A DNA stretch of 64,000 bases from Sepioteuthis lessoniana (GCA_963585895.1 OY757939.1:26664367-26728366); one strand, 5' to 3'; positions 11,395 to 23,004 are shown, counted from the first letter of the stretch. The notes: generated by a model from the letters alone, not told the origin. Made by a program: numbers and translations.

Positions 11395-11500
11395 ATGTAC
11401 AGTGTACAATGTACGTTATTCCTTAACCCCAAAGCACAAAATAATTTTAGGCATGTCGACATACCCTAAGAATCGCTCAATCAATCATAATAGTTTTAAT
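11395..11500 (+). repeat. Repeat-G, immediately before repeat-C
   Basis: ACAATGTACGTTATTCCTTA, GGCATGTCGACATACCCTAA, ATCGCTCAATCAATCA. The repeat-C tail of the next copy starts 15 bp further on. Confidence 0.65.
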
Positions 11501-11514
11501 TCAATGAGAATTTT

Positions 11515-12282
11515 GTTGTTGGTTGGTTGGTTGGTTGGATTTTATGGCGTATCAACCTTTGTATGTTATTTAACACCAAATCCATTTTTATACAAATAGT
11601 TCTATTTCAAATAATTAAGTCTAGCATGAGTACACAGTTTAATTGTCAAAAACATTTCTATTTCAAACTATTCAATTTATTCAAACAGTTCTAATTCAGA
11701 TAATTTTGTTTACACACAGTTAAATGTCAAAACAGTTATATATATAACAATTCAGTTTAATGTAAGTACAGTTTTAATGTTAAAAACAGTTCCATTTCAA
11801 ACAATTCAGTTTAGCATAAGCACACAGTTTAAATGTAAGTACGGTTTAATTGTCAAAAAACATTTCTATTTCAAGCGATTCGATTTAGTCAAACAGTTCT
11901 AGTCCAAGCAATTCGATTTGGCATAAACATGCAGATAGTATAAATCATTCTATTTATTTTTCCTCATTCATTTGCACACAATTAAATTATTACAAGCGAT
12001 TCATTTTAGTCAAACAGTTCAGTTTAGCATTAGTATTCCGTTAGTTCTATTCAACCCATAAATAGGGCTCTATCAGGTGCTACCACGCTGGGCCAGAGTG
12101 AACCTTGGGGTGATGGCAATAAAGGGGTACTCTGCATTCCCCAAAGCTCCAGCATCACTGGAACCTTACCACCAAATGGTTTAGTGTCATATACAGGACA
12201 CTCATTGGAAGTGGGGGGGGGTCATATACCTCTGCAAAGGTGCAGTCGTTGTATTCTACAGCCCCAGCCGACTGGGCAAGAC
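11515..12282 (-). repeat. Repeat-C, full length
   Basis: One of two complete copies. Tail (TTGGTTGGTTGGATTTTATG, CCTTTGTATGTTATTTAAC), about ten AACAATTCAGTTTAG-type subrepeats of 45-55 bp, conserved block (GGGCCAGAGTGAACCTTGGG), and the end GCCCCAGCCGACTGGGC. Confidence 0.88.
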
Positions 12283-12284
12283 AA

Positions 12285-12899
12285 TTCTGAATATAAATGT
12301 TTTTCTGCTTCTCTTTCTCTTCTGTAATAAAATTTTGTCAAGTATTCAGCGAAACTTCTATGTTCAAAAGTTTTATTAAATCAGATTGAATTGAATTAAA
12401 AGAATTTAATAAATATTTTGATTATGAATGTTTTTATGATTCGGGCAATGGTAGTGAAGTAGGACAGTGTTTGCCAATCTTGCAGTTGGCGACGTTCTAG
12501 TGTGTCTATTCTCATCAATAAGAAACATGAGTGATGTTTCCAACTCACTGATCAAGATGGAATCCTATCGTAATATAATTTACAACCATTTATCACAAGA
12601 GAAGTAGGTCCAGGGAGAATTAAAAATGGACAAACAATCCAAGTTTTGTTCAATTTGTATTGATTTGGTCCCTCAGCCTTACGGTTCCACCAGAGAAGGA
12701 CAATGTCGGCCCTATCCGTGTTCAAGTACAGCAGCGGTCATTTTTCATTCTTATTGACGTTTTGCTTACGCGAAGACCCTGTTGTCAGATTAGGACGTGG
12801 GCTTTAGGGACTGGAGCTCAAGGACCCCCGCCTACAAGAGAAAGCGTGTCTCCTGAGATTAACAGAAGCGTTATGTTCACTTGACAAGATATTATTCAA
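12285..12899. other. Unannotated stretch
   Basis: Between repeat-C and the pyrimidine tract. GC somewhat higher at 12660-12880; a 74-codon plus-strand frame there is unrecognised. Confidence 0.35.
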
Positions 12900-12901
12900 C
12901 C

Positions 12902-12966
<65 letters not shown>

Positions 12967-13600
12967 TACATACATAAATAAAATTTGAATTTTTCTTTCT
13001 CATTCACCGTCTTTATCTTTATCTTTTTCTCCTTCTATTTCTTCTCCTCTTATTCTGTTTCTCTCTCTAGTTCCCTTTCTCTCTCTCTCTCTTACACACT
13101 CTTTCTCTTTTCTATCACTTTCTTTCTCTGCCAACCTCTTTATCTCTCTTTCTCTCTCTCTCGCCCTCTCTTAAATACAGACACACATGCATATTTACTC
13201 AAATATATTTTGCTTTTCTTTCTCATTCTTCTTCTCTCTCGCAATCTCTCTTTTCCCTCACTATCTTTCTCTTTTATCTCTCTCTTTTTCCTTCTATTTC
13301 TTTCTCTCCATCTCTTTCTCTTTCTCTCTCTCTCACATACATACATACATACATACATACATACATACATACATACATACTTTTCGCTTTTTTCTTTCTC
13401 TAATACTTTTTCTATCTCTCTATCTTACTCTCTCTTTCTTTCTGTAGATCTCTTTTTATCTCTCTCTCCCTCCATTTCTCTTTTCATCTCGCTCTTTCTC
13501 CTTCAATTCCTCTTTCAGTTTCTCTCTTTCTCTCTCTTGCGCGCTGTTGAATGCATATGTATGTCACATTTCCTCTCAAATTCTTTCTCTTTCAATATAA
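12900..13600. repeat. Pyrimidine-rich tract (CT) with CA and CATA runs
   Basis: About 700 bp of TCTCTCT/TTTCTCTT on the plus strand, with CA at 12951-12964 and CATA at 13335-13380. The 206-codon serine/leucine/phenylalanine frame on the plus strand is a by-product. Confidence 0.95.
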
Positions 13601-13604
13601 AATG

Positions 13605-14585
13605 AATCTTCCAAAGTCTCCTTTCGCTACCCCAACAGAATCAGTACAGGGATAAAAGCATCTCTAGGAACTACATCGCAGGGATCTCTGCCCAATGGAC
13701 CAAAGGTGCTCTAGAGATTAAGAGAAAATTATTTCAATATTCAATACCGTGTTAAAATAAGGATTTATCCGTTTTCCCACCAATTCAGATTTGACACAAG
13801 GTCATTTTATAGTGGGAGCGGGAGGAACCTGCCATAAATCGAGACCCATGCGTCGCCTACACGAAAATATTTAGTCTCCGTGGCATTCCCCTATAGAGGT
13901 ACCTCAGGTGCAAAGCAATGAAATCAGTCCTGCTAAACAGCATTACCAAGGGTTAAGAAATGTCCCTTTGGACTAGGCGACCAATTTAATATCACCCATC
14001 GGGCATGAATCCTAAGAGAACCCTAGAAAGGTAATAACTATTGCATGTCTTTCATATCTACACTCTTGTAGTGAACAAGAGATTTATTTCTACATTCCTC
14101 TTACTGAAATAGCCTAACGAATTCATTTGTATTTAACTATAACTAACATGATTATAGAAAGCAGTTTCTCCCAGATAAACATCTAAACGACACACGTAGA
14201 TGAACAATATCACTGCAACGACCAACCAAAATTGCTTTTAGTCAATTAAAAAACATTTTCTCATCAATTTACAATTCATTTGTTTGGGAGGAATTTACTT
14301 CCAAGAAATTACGCTAAGAAAATATTTGAATTTTATTTGGGATTGGCGTTAGAAAAATATATTCAGTATTTGTTTAACATGTTTCCTTTTGAAAATATCA
14401 AAGTGTTGTGTTCCTAATAACTATCAGTAGTTCAGAGATCTATCCAGTCTTAATTCGGTCTTCTAAATCCCCCTTACTCCTTAGTGTTTCTCTGGGGAAG
14501 CAGTAGTTTGTAAAAAGGGTCTCACTGATATTCAAACAAACTATTTTGATGAAACGCTAAATTAGTGAAATTTACCCAGCGTTTT
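13605..14585. other. Unannotated stretch
   Basis: No family, RNA gene or plausible exon recognised on either strand. Confidence 0.4.
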
Positions 14586-14589
14586 GTTT

Positions 14590-14765
14590 TGATGTGGTAC
14601 ATATGAATTGGGCAACCAATGAGATTCGAACTCACTTATGAAGGTTTGCTTGATAAGCTTGCTAACCATTACACCTCCAGGGACGCCCATATTAACTAAG
14701 TAGTAATTTACTAATCTTTTTACCTAGATGTGACACAAGGCCGTATGAAAGGGGCAACCAATTGT
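14590..14765 (-). mobile_element. SINE-D, one whole head and an adjoining tail of another
   Basis: Minus strand: GTGTAATGGTTAGCAAGCTT (A box) and GAGTTCGAATCTCATTGG (B box). To its right lies another SINE-D 3' part (GCCTTGTGTCACATCTAGGT), so at least two units are joined head to tail. Confidence 0.82.
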
Positions 14766-15109
14766 ACCATAGCCATGATATGGCTTTGTGTGAAACGTAC
14801 ATCGAATGTCCATAAAGATAGAACATAGAACATAGGAATCTCGAAACACGAAAACCACTTACAACTTCTCAGTTCAGGTACGAAACTTTTTATTACCTTT
14901 GAGTTTAAAGGTTCTTCGACATAAGGAGAGAGATACACATTCCTTCTATTCTGGCTTTTTCATCTGCCCTCAACACGTGTGGCACCCGCCACAAGGCCTC
15001 TACGCACGAGTGAACACCTGCGATAATGTTGCACCTAAGTAACCCATGCATTGAGTCGAAAGGTTCTCAGCCTAACTAAACCCAAAGGCATAAAATGAAA
15101 TCCCTCGGC

Positions 15110-15425
15110 CATTATATTACACAATGAGATCGAACTCACTCCTGAAGGTTTGCAAGTCTAGCTTGCTAACCATTACACCTCTGGGGACGCCCATATTAAC
15201 TTAATAGTAATTTACTAATGTTCTTGCTTAGATATGACCCAAGGCCGTATGAATGGAGCAACATATGAGATTCGAGCTCACTTGTGAAGTAATTTACAAA
15301 GCTTTTCAGCTTAGATGTGGCACAAAGCCGTATGAATGGGGCACCCAATGAGACTCGAACTCACTTGTGAAGGTTTCCTCGTCTAGATTGCAAGACATTA
15401 CACTATTCGAGGCGTCTAGTCTAAT
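15110..15425 (-). mobile_element. SINE-D tandem array, about three units
   Basis: Three B boxes (15120 ATGAGATCGAACTCACT; 15270 TGAGATTCGAGCTCACT; 15352 GAGACTCGAACTCACT) alternate with 3' parts (GATATGACCCAAGGCCGTAT, GATGTGGCACAAAGCCGTAT) in one orientation. The middle unit lacks its A box. Confidence 0.82.
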
Positions 15426-15429
15426 TAAG

Positions 15430-16545
15430 TATTAATTAGTAATTTTTGTCCGTGAATTTTATAATTTTTTCTCAGTATTGGATTATTCCATCATATTTTC
15501 ATCCGCAGGAATTGGAAAAAGAAATATATCCTTTATCTAAAAAAGTTAAACTGTTTTTAAGAGCGTTGTTCAAAAAGTTTTGAAGCTGAAGTTGTATTTA
15601 CGAGATAGAAATGAACAATGAAAGTGACTGCAGTATCATATGTAAATTAGATGCATTTATAAAAGCATTAACCCAATATTAACCCGCGTAGAGCTAATAC
15701 TATGAGCCAGTCAATATCAACTCAGCAAGATATACCTATCATAACAATGGTGTCACTGATAAAAGTCTTCGCCACACAGGACGAACCGGAGCAAATTGAA
15801 ATATGGTAAGGGTTAAGAAATTAAACGAAGAAAAAGCTTGCAGGAGAGAGAATGAAATCTCAGACTAATTTCTGGCAACAATCGGCTGTGAATATGTGAG
15901 GAAAATATCGATCATGGCTTAACCATGAGAATGAAATGAATTACCTTATGAAGAAATTGTTACAATAATTAAGAAAAATATACGATTAAAAAAAGAACTA
16001 GTAGTAACAGAGCGAACTAAATTCATAGAGACTAGACAGAACCCAAAGTTCTCTCACCAAATAAGGCAATTCGATTGAACTGAAATTAAGTAATGAGCTC
16101 GTTTTTATGGGAAATTGGAAACCAAGAAGCTATTGGAAATGATTTTTATCACAATAGCTGTAGACTGTAAAGATCATGGACTATAAAGAATTGTCGTATT
16201 GAAAGTGGATACCAAGAAATTTATTTATCAAATGGAAAAGAAAATAACATAGGATTATTAAGGGGTTACAGGGTGAGTATTCGTTTAAAGGAAAACCATC
16301 ATCCAAGCTATGCAGAATCTCGAAAGTTCCTATAAACAGTAGTGGCCAAATTAAAAAAAAAAATGATACTGCAAGGAATAATAGAAAAGTTGCCACGAGT
16401 GGTATTCATTAGACTTCACCGATTGTAGCCATAAGTAAGTCTGATAGATATTTAAGACTCAATGGAGATTGCAAGATAGGAGTGAATCACCAAATATGCT
16501 CAGACACTCTTTTGTAGCTTAGAACTTCGGGTTGTTCATAACATG
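15430..16545. other. Unannotated stretch
   Basis: 15570-15625 (AAAAGTTTTGAAGCTGAAGT, AGATAGAAATGAACAATGAA) resembles two segments at 33-85 and 121-175, so it is a low-copy repeat. The rest is A-rich with many stops; it may be a decayed element. Confidence 0.35.
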
Positions 16546-16549
16546 ATTG

Positions 16550-16605
16550 GTTTGGTTTGATTTTATATCAACCATTGTGGGTTATTTAAAGCCAAATCCT
16601 GTTTT

Positions 16606-16673
<68 letters not shown>

Positions 16674-17028
16674 TCGTGAACACAAAATGTAGATAACATT
16701 TTTAAATGAGTTTGAGCTCTTTTTTGTACACAGTTAAGGGGTTTCAAGTACTGCTATATAACAGTCACAAACATCTCTCATTTGTTTGCACTCAGTTTCT
16801 TCAACTTGACCCATTGATGGGACCCATTTAAGTGCTACCACTCTGGGACATAGTGGACTTGGGAACAATGGCAATGAAGGGGTACTCCACATTCCTCAAA
16901 TCTCCAACGCTGGCTCCTCACCATCAGATTGTTTAATGTCATATCTAGGACACTGGTTGGGGAGTCTTACTCCTTCCGTAGAGATACAGTCAGTGTATTC
17001 TACATCCCCCAGCCGACTGGGCTATTCA
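16550..17028 (-). repeat. Repeat-C with an expanded TA tract inside
   Basis: Tail CAACCATTGTGGGTTATTTA, then a TA microsatellite at 16609-16670 in the position where other copies have a short ATATAT run, then body and the end CAGCCGACTGGGC. Shows microsatellite growth from within the repeat. Confidence 0.85.
16609..16670. repeat. TA microsatellite inside repeat-C
   Basis: About 30 TA units in the position where related copies have a short TA run. Confidence 0.97.
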
Positions 17029-17084
17029 TTATAGGAAGTTCCATATTTAAATACATACGATAGTTGTTTTATTTTGAGTAATGT

Positions 17085-17190
17085 GTTTTATTGGTTGATT
17101 GAGTGATTGATTGATTTTACCGGCATTTCAACCAGTCTAGGGCCATTTCATACGTTGAGATTAGGGAATCGAGTTTATTGTACATTTATA
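17085..17190 (-). repeat. Repeat-G
   Basis: TTGATTGAGTGATTGATTGA, CGGCATTTCAACCAGTCTAG, GAGTTTATTGTACATTT. Ends at the mariner remnant. Confidence 0.7.
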
Positions 17191-17810
17191 CGAGGATTAT
17201 TCAATAAATAACGGGGAAAGGAGTAGCGCCCTCCCCTACACCTCAGTGTAGTAGCTATTGAAAGGGGAGCCTTCGGGTCGCCCTCGACTACGGTCGCCAA
17301 CAACAACGTACAATAAACAAGAGATATTTTTTGAAAAAAATGAAAACATTTTTTCACATTTTTCTATGACAGTAATTTTGTTTCGTTTGAAATTTGAAGA
17401 ATGTGTAATTCTATGTATCAGTCAAAATATGTTAATAAATGGGTTAAACTTGTTTAAAAAATGTTGAAATAGTATTCAAGATGAAGACAAGCCAGATAGA
17501 CTCACAATGGAGAGCTCACCAGAAATGGTGTATTCAGTAAATCCACTCATTTTGACTGACTGAGAAGTTACTATAGAGGACATTTCTGAACAAATGGAAT
17601 CTTTGTGGGTTTATACACAAAATTATGCACGATGAGCTTTACTTTTTCTTAGGTCAGTTTTACCAGCACAATGCCAGGCCTCATCCAGTAACAATAACAG
17701 TGGAAATAATCAGTCAGTTTTCTTGGGAACATCTGCCACATCTTCCATACAGTCCTGATCTGATCTCCTCTGATTTCTATGTAGAAGAAAGTATAACAAA
17801 GTGTCAGATC
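17185..17810 (+). mobile_element. Mariner-type transposon remnant with a SINE-A insertion
   Basis: A possible terminal motif CGAGGATTATTCAATAAATA at 17191 is followed by a SINE-A piece (17205-17305). Then a degraded transposase frame: DEDKPDRLTMESSPEMVYSV, NPLILTD, EVTIEDISEQME near 17500-17600, and after an internal deletion FYQHNARPHPVTITVEII and HLPYSPDLISSDFY near 17660-17785 (the second and third catalytic motifs of the mariner DDD/E core). A different mariner subfamily from the copies at 45.3 and 53.4 kb. Stops in all parts. Confidence 0.75.
17205..17305 (+). mobile_element. SINE-A, 3' third only
   Basis: Begins at GGAGTAGCGCCCTCCCCTAC, runs through GTGTAGTAGCTATTGAAA and ends GACTACGGTCGCCAACAAC. 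Inserted just inside one end of a mariner remnant. Confidence 0.8.
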
Positions 17811-17814
17811 GTTG

Positions 17815-18500
17815 GAGTTTTACTCCTGTTGCCTTTGTTATATTAAGAGAAGGGAGAAACCAAATGAGTCGACGAGAATAATATTTGAGTTTCAAATCTT
17901 TTATATCAGCTTGAGACGAAATCCCCTTGTGCTGTGAGTCGTGCAAATCATGGAAGAAGGACAGTTGTAAATAGTTGAGCAGGAATTTAGCATTCAGGCA
18001 GAAGTTTCAATGTCCATGAGGTCATAGGAGGAAATAAGTAAATGGTGAAAGAAAGGTCTCCAAAAGGAACAGAGGCCAAAATGTTGAATGAGCTCTCTTG
18101 CGTTGAGTGTGGTCTGTCTGCTGCTGGAATCGGTCAGATGAAAAGAGAGGAAAAGAGAGTGTTACACCATCTTTTATATTGCCCGGGAAAGTGATCCGAG
18201 CACACCGGCATAAATCATTATCATTGGACGAAATATATAAATCGAAATTCTAACGGCCAAAACCAATTCCCGCGCTAAATAATAATTTGAAATTCTTTCT
18301 GCTACCAAAGTTTATAAGCAACGGTGAAATGAATATCGCTGTGAGTAACTGCCTAAAAACTAAGTGCAAAGATTTCTATGCTGAAGGAATATAAAAGATT
18401 GTTTTTCGATGAAAACATGCGTTTTAAAGAATGGAAATTATATAAAAAATTTAAACAGTTTTTTTCCTGTATGAAATTTGATTCGCTATATTGAAAAGTC
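17815..18500. other. Unannotated stretch
   Basis: Nothing recognised except GC-richer sequence at 18110-18270. Confidence 0.4.
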
Positions 18501-18502
18501 AC

Positions 18503-18735
18503 CTTACTCCTGGAGAAGTAAAGACGGGCTCATAAGGGATGTACTCCTGTGGACCCCTTCACGTGGACGTACAAAGGCAGGACAACCAGCTCTAACATAC
18601 AAACAGCAGCTCTGTGCCGATACGGGATGTAGCCCTGAGGACCTGCCGGAAGCAATGGACGATAGGGAGGGGTGGCGAGAGAGGGTCTGCGATATCCGTG
18701 CTGATAGCGCGAAATGATGATGATGTTGATGATTA
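18503..18735 (+). mobile_element. RTE LINE 3' end fragment
   Basis: Encodes SWRSKDGLIRDVLLWTPSRG, then TYKQQLCADTGCSPEDLPEA and WRERVCDIRADSAK before a stop and a GATGATGATG tail. This is the 3' end that the long copy at 32340 lacks. Open throughout its short length. Confidence 0.88.
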
Positions 18736-18779
18736 AATGACACTTGTATTTATGTTTTCATGTATTTGTTTCTGCGCAC

Positions 18780-19065
18780 TGTAATATAATATTAAGTATT
18801 CTTATCCAATACAAATAATTTCCACACAGTTGCATGGTTTCATACATTCCTATCGAATCCTAATAATTTTAAAACATATCTAGTTAACTCTTTGATAGGA
18901 CCTAGGAGTAATGGCATGGAAGGAGTACTTTACACTCCTCAAATCTACAAAACTGGAAATCTACCATCAGATGCCGATTAGTGTCATAATCAGGAGACTC
19001 TTTTTTGGGAGGTGAGCTTTACCTTTCTGCTGAGGGTAACATCAGCAAATTCCTAATCCCATCGA
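18780..19065 (-). repeat. Repeat-C, degraded
   Basis: Sub-2 body (GTTGCATGGTTTCATACATT) and conserved block remnants GACCTAGGAGTAATGGCATG and CTACCATCAGATGCCGATTA. Confidence 0.65.
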
Positions 19066-19204
19066 CAAGGTGTAATAAATTTTATCCGAAGTTGAGATAC
19101 AGTTGTTTAAAATTGATTTTTAATTCTGAAATGATAAACTTGCCAACTATTATCTCTGTGGCAAAAAAAGAAGGAAAAAACTCTTAAGAATCAACTCCAC
19201 GAAA

Positions 19205-19300
19205 AAGATGGAAATTAGAACATACAATGAACGTTATTCTCTAATCCCTTGGCATAAAATACCCCGAGACGGGTTGCTATATCGTTAAAATCAATCCGTC
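19205..19300 (+). repeat. Repeat-G
   Basis: ACAATGAACGTTATTCTCTA, GACGGGTTGCTATATCGTTA, AATCAATCCGTC. Confidence 0.65.
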
Positions 19301-19900
19301 ATAAGTTCAGCTCAGTTTGGTTCGAGGCGAGAAGTGTGGAATACTTAGTGAGAAAAGCTAATAAACAATGGTCCGCTTACCTAAGCCACTCACTACGGGA
19401 GGCGCCCACTAATCAACCGGTTGAAAGAAGGATCAGCCAAAAATTAAAGGTTTAACTGATATATACAGAAAATTTCGTTTATTACTGTTGGCTTATTTTA
19501 GCACTGTTGTGGCCTTGTTAGGAGCCAGAAATAAAGACACAACTGAGGGATTGAGTTAAACAAATATATTAATAAAGAACAGAAGTACAAATATGTACAA
19601 ATGCGAGGGTTACCAGCAAGACTATTCAGTCCGATTGTTAAAGCTGTCTGCTGGAATATTTTCTTCTGCCTAAGAACAGTACCTGCTGCAATTTGTAGCT
19701 GGGAGTGTTCACGAGTACGTAGGTGATAAGGTGAAACACAAAACTCATCATGTTCTGTTAGTTGATGACTTGTGCACCAGTACTGGTCGAGACCATTTGA
19801 ATACTTAGAAGAATCACAGCCATTTGGACTTCAGAGAAAACCAACAGGTAGTAATGGTGCGAAAACTCACGAAGAATATTATAATAATACCAGACCGAGT
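19300..19900. other. Unannotated stretch sharing a motif with 21370-21620
   Basis: 19310-19450 and 21410-21580 share an order of short matches (AAGTTCAGCTYARTTTGG, ACTTAGTGAGAA, GAAGGATCAGC), so a decayed dispersed repeat, possibly tRNA-derived, is present twice. Confidence 0.35.
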
Positions 19901-19904
19901 TATG

Positions 19905-20145
19905 TTTTGGTTTCTTTGTTTTAATGGCATATCAACCTTTGTAGGTTATTTAATGCCAAAGTTATTCTCCTAGAAGAACAGTAGTGGTACTATTTAACCT
20001 ATAGCTGGGAGGATAAGGGGGTTCTTACATTTCCCAAGGGTATTTGCCTGAAAGTGAACGTAATGGAGCGACTGGAGTTCGAACTCGCTTACTACGACTC
20101 CGCAGTCCATCGCTTTAACCATTACACCACGAGGACACCCCCCCA
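19905..20145 (-). mobile_element. SINE-B, full length reference copy
   Basis: Best-preserved copy. Minus strand: GTGTCCTCGTGGTGTAATGG (A box), ATGGACTGCGGAGTCGTAGT, GAGTTCGAACTCCAGTCG (B box), body, and tail AAAGGTTGATATGCCATTAA. A tRNA-derived RNA polymerase III promoter is evident. Confidence 0.9.
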
Positions 20146-20214
20146 GACCGAGTTATGATATAATAATACCAGACCTAGTTATGATATATAGTTTTACTTG
20201 ACAAGAAGATTGGT

Positions 20215-20585
20215 TGGTTGTTTGGTTTCTTTATTTAATGGCATATCAAAGTTCATGGGATATTTAATGCCAAAGTAATCCTTACAGAAGAAATTTAATG
20301 GTACTATCTAACCAATAACTTGGGAACCTCTGGTGGTGTAATGGTTAGCAAGCTAGACAAGCAAACTTACACGAGTGAATTCAAGTCTCATTGGGTGTCT
20401 CATTCATTTGACATTGTGTCACGTCTAAATAAAGAGCTTATTAAACTACTATCTCACCAATAGCAAGGGGAATTTGAAGGTTCATAACCTTTTCAAGAGT
20501 AAACATGAAATGACAAGTTTGAAGTTGATTACTATAATGTCACAGTTTAGCATGTTACCCATTCTACCATGGGAACTCCTGTTCT
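20215..20585 (-). mobile_element. SINE-B interrupted by a SINE-D
   Basis: Left part 20215-20317 (tail and body) and right part 20463-20585 (body and a degenerate tRNA head). Between them lies SINE-D with a duplication of ACTATCTAACCAATA. Confidence 0.82.
20326..20447 (+). mobile_element. SINE-D nested in SINE-B
   Basis: A box TGGTGTAATGGTTAGCAAGC, B-box-like GAATTCAAGTCTCATTGGG, then ACATTGTGTCACGTCTAAAT and a short AT-rich end. Target duplications 20303-20317 and 20448-20462 differ at one base, so both insertions are moderately old. Confidence 0.85.
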
Positions 20586-20674
20586 AAAGTTGGAACATGC
20601 TGACAAACGCTGTACGCATAAACTAAAAAATTCTATATTCATATACCATATATGTGTGTATGTACATTTGTTTC

Positions 20675-20770
20675 AAGGGGCTCATGGTGTAATGGCTCTC
20701 ATCATAGAAAGTGGATTCAACTTCAAATCCTGAATGAGACTACGTTCCACATAACGCTAATACCCTTGAA
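20675..20770 (+). repeat. tRNA-like head of an unnamed SINE
   Basis: GGGCTCATGGTGTAATGGCT (A box type) followed 35 bases later by TTCAACTTCAAATCCTG (weak B box). I cannot define its body or tail; it differs from SINE-A, B and D. Confidence 0.45.
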
Positions 20771-21039
20771 GAAGATATGAATCCAATTACCCCAACACTG
20801 TCTATGAGTAAATAGTAGGGCAGATTGGGCTCTTTCACGTTGGTACGACGACTGGTCTTGGAGAAGGAAAACTCTGAATTCAAATCAATTCTAAACCTGA
20901 GAAGGATTGGAGTAGACTATTTCTGCCCAAGACATACTACACGAGTAGTACCCCCACACTCACAACCAAATTAAGTTACGAGGACCATTGGCCTGGAGTG
21001 GAAGCACGTGATAGAGGCCTATCTATGGTTCAAACAGAA

Positions 21040-21228
21040 CTGAATTGTGCTCATGGTCAACTGAATTGTTTGAAATAGAGCTGTTTCGACATTTAAACAG
21101 TGTATTTATGCTCAGCTGAATTGTTTGAAATAGAACTGTTTATTTGTATAAAAATGGATTTGGCATTAAATAACATACAATGGTTGATATGCCATAAAAC
21201 CAAATCAAACTAAACCAAACCATATAAG
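21040..21228 (+). repeat. Repeat-C 3' part, plus orientation
   Basis: Two subrepeats (CTGAATTGTTTGAAATAGA) and a full tail ending CAATGGTTGATATGCCATAA with AACC-rich sequence. Confidence 0.82.
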
Positions 21229-22029
21229 AAAAACAGGCTGGGAGGAATATAGGCAGAGAACAATCTATCTATAGTTTGGCCTATTGATAAAAAAACCCTA
21301 CCAAATTTACACAAAAATGAAGACTTAATTTTCTTCAATGAAAACCGATATTATAATAAATTATCTACGGAAAAAAACTTTACAGCACTGAAAAAAATTA
21401 TCAATTACAAAGTTCAGCTTAATTTGGCACAAGGTCAGAAGTTTTGAGTACCTGGTGAGAATCGAAATCAGGAACAATATTCATCAAGCCTAGCCCACAC
21501 ACCACGGAAGGTGCTCACCGATTAATAGGTTGTAAGAAAGATCAGCGAATCATTAAATAGGCCTATGTCCTTGCAAATACGGTTATCTGTGAAAACAGAC
21601 TCTTAATTGTGTACTTAAATCAAATTCCTGACTTGGACGCAGTGGTGAAAATAGCGCTTTGTGCTTGGAATTGTCGCATAAAAGACGACAAAGATATAAT
21701 CAAGTGAGAAGTAAATGAGACGCCAACAAAATTCGCAAGGGATACACCTGTCCACAGTTAATCTCAGAACAATCATAGAAGGCAGCTTTCTAAACGTTTC
21801 ATCCGATCGATCACCCATCACCTTCCTGAAAGCGTCGCTAGGGAAGGGCTGTTTTGATTCACGGTAAAAGCAATTGTATTCTTGGATATTCTTTGGATTT
21901 TCTCAACTAAGCTGCCATTGAAAGAGATTCTTAAACCACTAATGAAATTTTCCAAAAGAAAAGTTTTTGTTTTGAACGTCTGAAACTTACCTCACCCACT
22001 CCCTGCCTACCAAGTGGCTGACAAAATAT

Positions 22030-22378
22030 CTTAGTTTAGTTTGGTTTAATGGCATATCAACCATTGTAGGTTATTTAATGCCAAATCCATTTTTATACGC
22101 ATAAACCATTCGATTTCAAACAAGTCAGTTTAGCATAAGCTCATAGTTTAGTTCTATTTGACCCATAGATAGGACCTTATCAGGTGCTACCACTTTGGGC
22201 AAGAGTGAACCAAGGAGCGATGGCAATAAAGGGATACGCTACATTCTCCAAAGCTCCTGCATAATTGAAGCCTCACCATCATATTGTTTGGAGTCATATC
22301 CCAGACACTCGTTGGGGGAGACTTACCCCTTGTCATAGATGCAGTCTGTGTATTCTACGTCCCCAGACAACTAGCCCA
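22030..22378 (-). repeat. Repeat-C with few subrepeats
   Basis: Complete ends but only about two subrepeats (GATTTCAAACAAGTCAGTTT), so much shorter than the copy at 11515. Subrepeat number is therefore variable in the family. Confidence 0.85.
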
Positions 22379-22475
22379 CGCAATATCTTGAAAAGTACTG
22401 ATACCGGATAAAAAAGAACGGTTTTCATAGAGCTGCTCATGCGATATCTCACCAGGTAGATCCTTGTCCTTTTTT

Positions 22476-22998
22476 TGCCCAGTCGGCTGGGCCAGTCGAA
22501 TACACCGACTGCACCTATGCAGAGGGGAAAGACCTCCCCCTCAAACCAGTGTCCTGGATATGACACTAAACAATCTGATGGTGAGGTTCCAGCGATCCTG
22601 GAACTTTGGGCAATGTGGAGTACCCCTAAAGGGTCCTATCTATGGGTTAAATAGAACTAACGGCATACTTTGACTAAACTGAATAGTTTGAAATAGAAAT
22701 ACTTTTGACAGACAATTAAACAGTACTTACATTTAAACTGCGTACTAATTCTAAACTGAATTATTTGAAAAGGAACAATTTTTTGACATTGAAACTGTAC
22801 TTACACTAAACTGATTTGTTTAATATCGAACTGTTTTGACATTTAACTGTGTAAACAAAACCTGTACTTATACTAAACTGAATTAGCTGAATTAGAACTG
22901 CTTGATTAACTGAATAGCTTGAAATAGAAATTTTCTTCACAATTAAACTGTACTCACAGTTAAACTGCGTACTTATCCTAAACAGAATTGTTTGAAAT
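22476..22998 (+). repeat. Repeat-C, tail missing, plus orientation
   Basis: Starts GCCCAGTCGGCTGGGC, then the conserved block (ATCTGATGGTGAGGTTCCAG) and about nine subrepeats. Meets an opposite copy at about 23000. Confidence 0.87.
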
Positions 22999-23004
22999 AA
23001 AGCT

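Noticed and set aside
12985-13605. 206-codon serine/leucine/phenylalanine-rich frame, membrane-like
   Set aside because: Direct translation of a CT-rich pyrimidine tract.
20337-20410. Genuine tRNA gene
   Set aside because: Good A box, but the B box is imperfect, the acceptor stem does not pair and a SINE body follows. The same holds for heads at 6119, 14620, 15352 and 61000.
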